The notes below the pieces were generated by a model. That model was not told the DNA's origin, did not search any database, and was given only the letters and a program-made list of their open reading frames with translations. A stretch of 41,068 nt of DNA from an uncultured Eubacterium sp. GTDB taxonomy: Bacteria > Bacillota > Clostridia > Lachnospirales > Lachnospiraceae. Positions 33,862 through 39,555 of the stretch are shown piece after piece; the first letter of the stretch is position 1, and each line of letters begins with the position of its first letter. The stretch spans positions 1-41,068 of the forward strand of contig CAJUIH010000017.1 of NCBI GenBank assembly GCA_910586045.1. Reading direction: 5' to 3'. A program made the translations under genes and the position numbers.

Positions 33862-34249
33862 AATTATATCCTTCCGGAAGCTTGCCGCCTTTTTCCCATT
33901 GCAGGCCGTCCATATTCGAATACAGATTTTGCCCGTTTCTGCGGATCCGGTAACAAAGGTTTTTATCCTCGCGTACCAACGTATGATAACGCTTGGCCTG
34001 CGCGCTGCGAAAGCCCCCTTCCGATCCGATCTCCAGAAAATCCAGCAGCCTTTCTTGCATAAACTCCCGAAATCCCTGCGTATTCTGATAGTCCCGCTCC
34101 ATCATTTCCCCAAATCCGCGGTCCCCGCCCCAACCATAAAACAGGTACCGTTTTGCGCATGCCGCCCCGCCTGCGAGCAGCAGGCTTACGCCCAGGAAAA
34201 AAATCCCAAAACTAACAGCCAGTTTCTTTTTTTTCGATTTTGTATCCAA
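33851..34249 (-). CDS. Sensor histidine kinase, N-terminal part of a frameshifted gene
   Basis: 132 residues: a lysine-rich start (MDTKSKKKKLA), one membrane helix (about 10-30) and the beginning of an outer domain (RDYQNTQGFREFMQERLLDFLEIGS, KNLCYRIRRNGQNLYSNMDG). It ends in NFVF and a TGA, exactly where the +1 frame continues FDGQKVS. Homologous kinases as I know them run through this point without a break. The start overlaps the response regulator gene by 38 bases. The break is a T-run on the coding strand, so a mutation, phase variation, a sequencing error and translational frameshifting are all possible. Confidence 0.8.
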   Translation of the reverse strand: MDTKSKKKKLAVSFGIFFLGVSLLLAGGAACAKRYLFYGWGGDRGFGEMMERDYQNTQGFREFMQERLLDFLEIGSEGGFRSAQAKRYHTLVREDKNLCYRIRRNGQNLYSNMDGLQWEKGGKLPEGYNFVF

Positions 34250-34925
34250 TACCCCACACCACCTTTAAATATTCTGGCTCTTTCGGATTCAGCTCAATTT
34301 TTTCACGGATCCGCCGGATATGCACCATCACCGTATTTTCCGGCGCAAAGCATTCCTCCTGCCATACCCTGCGGTAGATTTCTTCCGCCGGAAAAATCCT
34401 GCCGGCATTGCGCATCATAAGGTCCATAATTTTTGTTTCCGTCGCCGTCAGCCGGACCGGCTCGCCGTCCGCGTACAGCACGTGCTCCTGCATCCGGTAT
34501 ACCAGCCTGCCGTTTCTGATTTCCCCGGCCGTGCGTCCGGTATGGATATCCCCAAGGCTCGTATAGCGGCGCAGATGGCTTTTGACCCGCGCTGCCAGTT
34601 CCTTTGGATGATAAGGTTTCGCTACATAATCGTCCGCCCCCATGGAAAGGCCCAGCACCTTGTCTGTCTCTTCGCTTTTGGCGCTCAGCACAATAATCGG
34701 TATATTCTGCCGCTCCCGGATCTTCATGACCGCGGAAAGCCCGTCCAGCTTCGGCATCATCACGTCCAGCAGCACAAGCTGGACCGGATGCTCCGCGAGC
34801 AGCGAGAGCGCCTGCATCCCGTCATACGCTTTTAATACCCGGTAGCCCTCCCGCTCCAGCAGCATGGCGATCGCCCGTACGATTTCCCTATCATCATCCA
34901 CTACAAGTATCTGTCCGTTGTTCAT
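34212..34925 (-). CDS. OmpR-family response regulator of the bceAB-like module
   Basis: 237 residues. The receiver domain has VVDDDREIV, phospho-acceptor D54 in LLDVMMPK, LSAKSEE and KPYHPKELAARV. The winged helix carries VRLTATETKIMDLMMRNAGRIFPAEEIYRRVW and VHIRRIREKIE. It resembles VanR-like regulators. AAAGGAG lies about 10 bases before the ATG. It is first in the regulator-kinase-ATPase-permease series. Repeats of the same GTAAGG type as those before the ATPase gene lie upstream of it, suggesting it controls itself and the transporter. Confidence 0.94.
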   Translation of the reverse strand: MNNGQILVVDDDREIVRAIAMLLEREGYRVLKAYDGMQALSLLAEHPVQLVLLDVMMPKLDGLSAVMKIRERQNIPIIVLSAKSEETDKVLGLSMGADDYVAKPYHPKELAARVKSHLRRYTSLGDIHTGRTAGEIRNGRLVYRMQEHVLYADGEPVRLTATETKIMDLMMRNAGRIFPAEEIYRRVWQEECFAPENTVMVHIRRIREKIELNPKEPEYLKVVWGIGYKIEKKETGC

Positions 34926-34970
34926 TGTATGCTTTCTCCTTTTCGGCCTGCCTTTATGCTATCGAAAAAT

Positions 34971-35011
34971 CCTTACAAAAGTGCAGGGGGAAACCTTACA
35001 GATTTCTTACA
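34971..35011 (-). promoter_or_regulatory. Direct repeats upstream of the response regulator gene (probable autoregulatory site)
   Basis: Three copies of TGTAAG on the minus strand, at 35006-35011, 34995-35000 and 34972-34977. The first two have the 11-bp period seen before the ATPase gene, and the third is about two helical turns away and followed by the same GGATTTTT. I could not pick a convincing -10 box. Confidence 0.55.
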
Positions 35012-35074
35012 AGTTTTATCGGCCAGACGGCGGGTTTGCATAATCGCGCATCTCCTTTCTTTTGTATATGCAAA

Positions 35075-35251
35075 AGTCAGAATGATGATCATTATATCTT
35101 TTTTGATGATTTAAATTTGTGTTTGGATAATGATGTTATATTGACAGTTTTATGTAATAAGAATGGCAGCAAAAGTACTATAATGATAAATTATGATATA
35201 ATAATGAAACATAAAAGATATTGTTGTGAAGTGTTAAAAGATATGTTATAA
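35075..35251 (+). pseudogene. AT-rich coding-like remnant upstream of the toxin gene
   Basis: A frame running to a TAA at 35251 reads HYIFFDDLNLCLDNDVILTVL and IMINYDIIMKHKRYCCEVLK, protein-like but with no ATG, GTG or TTG start in the AT-rich part and no ribosome binding site. Base composition drops sharply at about 35075 compared with the flanking genes. It is either a gene fragment brought in with the toxin locus or a chance frame; I do not recognise it. Confidence 0.25.
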
Positions 35252-35252
35252 G
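35224..35252 (+). promoter_or_regulatory. Promoter of the small toxin gene
   Basis: TTGTGA (35224-35229), a 17-base spacer and TATAAG (35247-35252). Transcription would start about 35259, giving a leader of about 57 bases. Confidence 0.6.
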
Positions 35253-35281
35253 CGCAAAAGAGCAATCGTGTTACAGGGTGC

Positions 35282-35316
35282 GTTGACCTCATTCTAAAAA
35301 GAATGGGGGTGATGCT
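35282..35316 (+). promoter_or_regulatory. Hairpin masking the toxin ribosome binding site
   Basis: ACCTCATTCT and AGAATGGGGGT pair over ten base pairs with one bulge and a 4-base AAAA loop. The right arm contains the GGGGGT ribosome binding site 6 bases before the GTG start. In addition GTTGACCT (35282-35289) is exactly complementary to AGGTCAAC (35496-35503) near the 3' end of the same transcript. Both features are hallmarks of type I toxin mRNAs, which are kept silent by structure. Confidence 0.65.
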
Positions 35317-35430
35317 GTGAAAAAGAGAAAACATAAGAAACACAAGATTTATATTTTTCTTATGGAGTTGCTGACTTTCGGCATATTCATTTTAACATTG
35401 CTTACATTCGTGTTTACGTTTTGTAAGTAA
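35317..35430 (+). CDS. Small hydrophobic toxin-like protein (type I toxin-antitoxin, holin-like)
   Basis: 37 residues starting at GTG with GGGGGT 6 bases upstream. The N-terminus is very basic (KKRKHKKHK) and is followed by one membrane helix, IFLMELLTFGIFILTLL, then FVFTFCK. The middle resembles the putative holin-like toxins of Firmicutes (pattern EALxxMxxFGxFIxxLLTxI), relatives of TxpA and BsrG. These insert in the membrane of their own cell. The whole locus has the usual parts: strong promoter, masked ribosome binding site, terminator and convergent antisense RNA. The GTG start is favoured because the nearby ATG (35312) meets a stop after two codons. Assignment rests on short sequence and context. 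Confidence 0.65.
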   Translation: MKKRKHKKHKIYIFLMELLTFGIFILTLLTFVFTFCK

Positions 35431-35436
35431 CCATAC

Positions 35437-35486
35437 ATAGCAAAAGCCACCCTGATACTTTGGCGAGTGATGGGTGGCATTGCTAT
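35437..35486. terminator. Long hairpin between toxin stop and toxin terminator; likely terminator of the antisense RNA
   Basis: The stems ATAGCAA/TTGCTAT (35437-35443 with 35480-35486) and GCCACCC/GGGTGGC (35446-35452 with 35472-35478) are stacked. On the minus strand the inner stem is followed by TTTT. On the plus strand it would protect the 3' part of the toxin mRNA. Confidence 0.55.
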
Positions 35487-35529
35487 TCCAATCATAGGTC
35501 AACCCCTTGTGGGCGGTTGCTTTTTTTGT
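35442..35529 (-). ncRNA. Predicted antisense antitoxin RNA
   Basis: A convergent promoter (35536-35563) would start an RNA near 35529. It would run through the toxin terminator region and end at the hairpin GCCACCC/GGGTGGC (35472-35478 with 35446-35452), followed on the minus strand by TTTTGCT. The RNA, about 85 bases, would be fully complementary to the 3' end of the toxin mRNA, the arrangement seen in txpA/ratA and bsrG/SR4. It is predicted only from sequence. Confidence 0.5.
35500..35527 (+). terminator. Rho-independent terminator of the toxin gene
   Basis: CAACC (35500-35504) pairs with GGTTG (35515-35519), extended by inner C-G pairs, and is followed by C and seven T residues (35521-35527). 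Confidence 0.75.
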
Positions 35530-35535
35530 GCCTAT

Positions 35536-35563
35536 AATATATCATATCTTGGGTTTAAAGCAA
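35536..35563 (-). promoter_or_regulatory. Predicted promoter of the antisense RNA
   Basis: On the minus strand TTGCTT (35558-35563) and TATATT (35536-35541) are 16 bases apart; TATTAT two bases further on gives an 18-base spacer. It points back toward the toxin gene. Confidence 0.5.
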
Positions 35564-35705
35564 GTGATTTTTTGGTGTTCGTACTGGCATTATGCCATTC
35601 TTACATCTCATAGTGTTTAGTATGATCACTCAATTTAATATGCGTAACATTTCGCCACGCTCATTAGGAACAAATCAATCTCCACGGCATCCGTCCCGTA
35701 AGTGC

Positions 35706-35785
35706 AGAATACTTAGGGATTCTTACCATTCTGGAGCCGGAACCGCAAGCCAGACCTGCGTCCCTCATCCGGCGTCCCCGCAGCC
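35706..35785 (-). repeat. Dispersed palindromic repeat, copy C, overlapping the flippase 3' end
   Basis: Read on the plus strand, AGAAT..TTAGGG.TCTTA.CATTCTGG, then AGCCGGAA, then CCTCATCCGGCGTCC, aligns in order with the minus strand of 24715-24785 (copy B) with short gaps. Its GC-rich half also matches copy A. It lacks the second 32-bp arm present in copy B. The flippase stop codon and last 20 or so codons lie inside it. Confidence 0.75.
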
Positions 35786-37017
35786 AAAATGTAACACCTT
35801 TTCACACACAGCGCAAAATAACATGCCAGACATGCCATACACACCGCATACAAACACGCAGCGCCCCGCACCCCATATTCCCGTACCGCGTATCCGCTGG
35901 CCAGACATGCCGCCGCTGCCGTTCCCGCGTAACCATACATAATTTTCCTTTGCATACGCATAATCGTCAAAATCACTCCCAAAAACCCCGCCGCCGCTAA
36001 AAACCCCCCGCCGCAAAGCAGAATCAAAAGCTCCGTCCGGTAGGATGAAAGATCCGTATGGTACAAAAAAGACAATACTGGAACACCAAGGACTGCCCCG
36101 CCTGCCAGGCAAACGGCTGTCAAAAGCACAATCAGAAGCAATTGCACAAACATCCGGCGACAGAACCGTTCTATGCGCCCCTGCTTCCAGTCTTCCGTCA
36201 GTTTCAGCAGGACCGGCTGGTAAAAAAAGCTGTTGAACAGCGAAACAACAAAAACCGGCATCGCTACATACCCGTAACAAGCCTGTACAGACTCCGGCAA
36301 ATAACGGTCTATCGCATATTTAGGGGCATTTGCCACATAAGTAGTCAAAAAAGCGGACAAAAACAGCGGAAAACAAGTACGAAAAACCGGAATGGCCAGG
36401 CTTGGCCGAAAGTCCGGCCTGCCGGCAAAAACGGGCACATACCGTTTATTTACGCAATACGAATAAACGGCCCCGCCCGCCAGGCCCACAAATAAGGAAA
36501 AGACCAGGTTCTTTGTCGCCGCGAGCGCAGCCGACGTAAGAAAAAGGTGCAGCATCCAGCGCGCAATAAAAATTTTCGCGCCCAAATCCAAACGTCCGTT
36601 TCTTTGGTAAAGCCCCCAGCAGACGTCTTCCATAGATTCTACAAGATAAATCATGCAGACAAGAAAAACCGCCGCCGTTTTATACAGCGAGTATCCTTTT
36701 CCCAAAAAACAGGCCGCCGTATACACGACGGTACAAATCCCCATAAGCGCGGATGAAAGAATCCGATGGGAATAATAGGCCGTAAAACAAAAGCGTCCGC
36801 CCAAATCCGTCACCTGGTAGTTGCGCACCCCGTACCGGCCGACCGCAGACAGCAGATTTCCGGCCGCAAAGGCAAGCGTAAGGATTCCCGCGTCAGAAAG
36901 TCCGTTGGTACGTCCCACGACCATAAGCAAAACGACCGCTTCCGCCGCGTTCACCAGGCCCGCGGCCGCATTCCATACAAAACCGTCCGCATTCCCCGAC
37001 CCGTTTCCTATTTTCAT
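35713..37017 (-). CDS. Polysaccharide flippase (Wzx/MATE-like membrane protein)
   Basis: 434 residues with about 12-14 hydrophobic segments. FVWNAAAGLVNAAEAVVLLMVVGRTNGLSDAGILTLAFA at the N-terminus and the central KYAIDRYLPESVQACYGYVAMPVFVVSLFNSFFYQPVL are typical of oligosaccharide flippases of the MOP superfamily, which move lipid-linked repeat units across the membrane. The start overlaps the ligase stop by 3 bases. The last 20 or so residues (TPDEGRRSGLRFRLQNGKNP) and the stop are encoded by repeat copy C, so the natural C-terminus was probably replaced or extended. Confidence 0.88.
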   Translation of the reverse strand: MKIGNGSGNADGFVWNAAAGLVNAAEAVVLLMVVGRTNGLSDAGILTLAFAAGNLLSAVGRYGVRNYQVTDLGGRFCFTAYYSHRILSSALMGICTVVYTAACFLGKGYSLYKTAAVFLVCMIYLVESMEDVCWGLYQRNGRLDLGAKIFIARWMLHLFLTSAALAATKNLVFSLFVGLAGGAVYSYCVNKRYVPVFAGRPDFRPSLAIPVFRTCFPLFLSAFLTTYVANAPKYAIDRYLPESVQACYGYVAMPVFVVSLFNSFFYQPVLLKLTEDWKQGRIERFCRRMFVQLLLIVLLTAVCLAGGAVLGVPVLSFLYHTDLSSYRTELLILLCGGGFLAAAGFLGVILTIMRMQRKIMYGYAGTAAAACLASGYAVREYGVRGAACLYAVCMACLACYFALCVKRCYILAAGTPDEGRRSGLRFRLQNGKNP

Positions 37018-37982
37018 AAGCCCGCCTTTTCTTCCAGATCCCGGTAATCAATCTTTCCCGTATCCTGTTTGGGAATCTGAGCAACCGTATGGACGCAGAA
37101 TGCGGACGGATGCAGCTTCGTCTGTTTCGCCAGATATTGTTTTACCTGCCGCGCGGCGCCCTCTTCTGTCAAAAATACATGCATCCGGTCGTCTTCCCCC
37201 ACACAGGCGCAATCCGTTTCCGGAAACGCCGCCCGCACCAGTTGTTCACACGCATCCAGCCCGATCCGGTTGCCAAAGAGTTTTAAAAAGCGTTTTTTTC
37301 TTCCCACAATGTAATAATATCCATCCGCGTCCCGTTTTGCCAGATCGCCTGTCAAAAGCTTTCCGCCCCGCGTATCCCCTTCGCAAAGGTCCGACTGGCG
37401 GCTGGCATATCCAAGCGTCACATTTTCCCCATAATAAACCAGTTCCCCAACCGTATCCGGCGCTTCGATCACGCTGCCGTCCGTATCCACCAGTTCAAAC
37501 CGCCCGCCCGGAACCGCAATCCCCATGCTGCCGGATTTTTCAATGCATTTTTCGGCCGGAAGATACGCCATGCGCGCCGTCGCTTCGGTCTGCCCATACA
37601 TCACGACAAATTCTTTCTGCCGCTTAGCCGCGTAAGCGGCAAATTTTTTGTGCAGCTTTAACGAAAGCTTGCCGCCCGCCTGGGTCATCGTACGCAAGGT
37701 AGGCAGATCCATTTGTTCCAGGCCAAGCTTATCAAGCATTTCGTATGTATACGGCACGCCGCCAAACGAAGTGGCGCCCTGTTTTTGAAAAAAATCCCAA
37801 AATCCTTGCTCTAAAACGCTTTTTTCCGTCAAAAGCAGCGTCGCCCCGACCGCCAGATGCGTATTGATAATGGAAAGCCCATACGTATAATGCATCGGCA
37901 GGGTAGTAATCGGACGCTGCGAAGCATCTAAATTTAAGTAAGAAATGATGGACGCCGTATTGCTTTCTATATTCCGGTAGCT
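37014..37982 (-). pseudogene. AMP-forming ligase (adenylation domain), N-terminal third lost
   Basis: The open frame starts directly after the acyltransferase TAA and reads SYRNIESNTASIISYLNLDA, SQRPITTLP, MHYTYGLSIINTHL and on to the end. Later motifs are intact: FGGVPYTYEML, VMYGQTEATARM (A5), GELVYYGENVTLGYA, LTGDLAKRDADGYYYIVGRKKR (A7-A8) and the catalytic lysine in KQDTGKIDYRDL (A10). The N-terminal region with the ATP-binding loop (usually SGSTGxPK, just before this point) is missing and no ribosome binding site precedes the first ATG (37893-37895). Intact homologues have some 500 residues, so about 170-200 are gone. Most probably a deletion remnant in a glycopolymer operon. If it is translated from an internal start it would lack activity. 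Confidence 0.8.
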
Positions 37983-38618
37983 TTAATGCATTTGATTCGG
38001 CTTTATCACCCGGGCCGGATTTCCGCCTACCGTACAGTCGTTTCCGATATCTTTCATCACGGCAGCCATCATTGCCACAATGACGCGGTCTCCGATGACA
38101 ACACCCTCCCGGATGCAGCTATGCACGCCTAGAAAATTATTTTCTCCAAGCGTACAATGCCCCGCAATAAACGAACCGCCGGATAACATGCTGTTTTGAC
38201 CGATCACGACGTCATGTCCAATCACTGCGTAGGACTGTACATACACATTTTCAGCAAGATACGCATTGGACGATATCACCGTATGCATTTTTACGATGCA
38301 TCCGTCGCTTACCTTTGCCGATTTTGACAGGATACAGGTTGGATGTATAATCGAAGCAAGCTGATAACCGTGTTCTTTCACACACGCGTACATTTTCGCA
38401 CGAACCGACGGTTCACCAACCGCAATAACAATTTTGGCATCGGTATAAGAATAATCCCGCGCAAATTGTACAAACGGAACCCTTTTACACCCTAGAAACG
38501 TTCCTGCCGGCTGGGTATCATCCATAAATACGATCTGATTCCATTCTGTTTCCATCGACTGTATCATCTCGTACAGCTCCTGCGCTGTCGCCCCTGCCCC
38601 GTAGATCCCTAAAACCAT
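37983..38618 (-). CDS. NeuD/PglD-like sugar O- or N-acyltransferase
   Basis: 211 residues. An N-terminal nucleotide-binding-like domain (LGIYGAGATAQELYEMI) is followed by a left-handed beta-helix with hexapeptide repeats (SAKVSDGCIV, SSNAYLAENVYVQSYAVIGHDVVIGQNSMLSG, GHCTLGENNFLGVHSCIREGVVIGDRV) and the ending IGNDCTVGGNPARVIKP. This is the NeuD/PglD layout; such enzymes acetylate sugars or their nucleotide forms. AAGGAG lies about 10 bases before the ATG. The preceding glycosyltransferase frame runs 101 bases into this gene. The substrate cannot be named. Confidence 0.9.
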   Translation of the reverse strand: MVLGIYGAGATAQELYEMIQSMETEWNQIVFMDDTQPAGTFLGCKRVPFVQFARDYSYTDAKIVIAVGEPSVRAKMYACVKEHGYQLASIIHPTCILSKSAKVSDGCIVKMHTVISSNAYLAENVYVQSYAVIGHDVVIGQNSMLSGGSFIAGHCTLGENNFLGVHSCIREGVVIGDRVIVAMMAAVMKDIGNDCTVGGNPARVIKPNQMH

Positions 38619-39555
38619 CTTCTATTTCTCCTTGTTTTTGCTGAATTTCTTTTATGATGTAACGGGGACGCCTTTTTGTAAGTTCAAAATCCCTCCACGC
38701 ATATTCTCCGACAATCCCGGCTGCGGACAACAAAATCCCGCACGCAAAATAGATACTAAAAATCAGGATGCCAAACAGGCTGGCACCTTTGATCAGCCCA
38801 TACACCGAGCAGGCTAATAATCCCAAAAACCCAATGCATCCGAAAAGTACGCCAAGAAACTCCATCCAGCGTATCGGTTTTACCGAATAGGTAACAAACA
38901 AACCGATTGCCGCATCGGCTTTCTTCACAAAACTCCATCCGGACGTTCCTTTTTTTCTTCTGCGCCTTTTGTAGGGGATCTGGCAGCACGGATATCCCAT
39001 CCACAGCAAAAGCATCTGCGTGGAGCCATTTGGGGCATCGATGCCGCAAAACTGTTTTGCAGCTACCCGGTCCAAAAGATACATATCAAATCCTCCTTCT
39101 GGATAATCCGCATTGACCAGACGTTTGACCAGCCTATGAAATACACTGGAAAAAAATGCACTGGCCCATTTGTCCTCCCTGTCCGCACGCGCAGCGATTA
39201 CCAGTTGATACCCCGCCTCCCATTGTTCGAGCATTTGAACAAACAATTCCAAAGGATCCTGCAGATCACAGGAAATGACGCCAACGACATCCCCCGTCGC
39301 CATTTCCATCCCGCACCTTACTGCGGCCCCCTGTCCAAAATTTCTTGTAAAGCAGGCAATCCGCAAAAGATCCGGATACCTTTCCTGACTGGTTTTCATC
39401 AAATCATAGGAACGATCTTTCGAACCGTCGCAGACCATTACTACTTCTACGAGGTAATTCGAAAAAAGATCCAGATGGTTTACAATAAAACGGACGGTAT
39501 CTTCTATATTTTCTTCGTTGTTATAGACCGGGATCACAATTGAAAATTTTTTCAT
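38518..39555 (-). CDS. GT2 glycosyltransferase (GtrB/DPM1-like)
   Basis: 345 residues from the ATG at 39553-39555 (GGGAG upstream). FSIVIPVYNNEENIEDTV, MVCDGSKDRS, FTRNFGQGAAVRCGMEMATGDVVGVISCDLQDP and two C-terminal membrane helices (about 230-300) match polyprenyl-phosphate sugar transferases; IPYKRRRRKKGTSGWSFVKKADAAIGLF is typical of the GtrB type. The C-terminal 33 residues (after QQKQGEIE) are read from inside the acyltransferase gene, with unusual composition. Loss of one A in the A5 run near 38654 would instead end the protein at a TAG beside the next ribosome binding site. It overlaps the yfhO-like gene by 4 bases (ATGA). Confidence 0.88.
   Translation of the reverse strand: MKKFSIVIPVYNNEENIEDTVRFIVNHLDLFSNYLVEVVMVCDGSKDRSYDLMKTSQERYPDLLRIACFTRNFGQGAAVRCGMEMATGDVVGVISCDLQDPLELFVQMLEQWEAGYQLVIAARADREDKWASAFFSSVFHRLVKRLVNADYPEGGFDMYLLDRVAAKQFCGIDAPNGSTQMLLLWMGYPCCQIPYKRRRRKKGTSGWSFVKKADAAIGLFVTYSVKPIRWMEFLGVLFGCIGFLGLLACSVYGLIKGASLFGILIFSIYFACGILLSAAGIVGEYAWRDFELTKRRPRYIIKEIQQKQGEIEDGFRDLRGRGDSAGAVRDDTVDGNRMESDRIYG

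Larger units (their letters stand above)
34926..35712. other. Intergenic region with an AT-rich island
   Basis: From the response regulator start it holds GTAAGG-type repeats (34971-35011), a coding-like remnant (35075-35251), the predicted type I toxin-antitoxin locus (35224-35563), a stretch 35564-35700 in which I see nothing recognisable, and the start of repeat copy C at 35706. Confidence 0.6.

Noticed and set aside
36821..37627. Long plus-strand open frame over the flippase and ligase genes
   Set aside because: Proline/arginine/serine-rich antisense shadow, no ribosome binding site.
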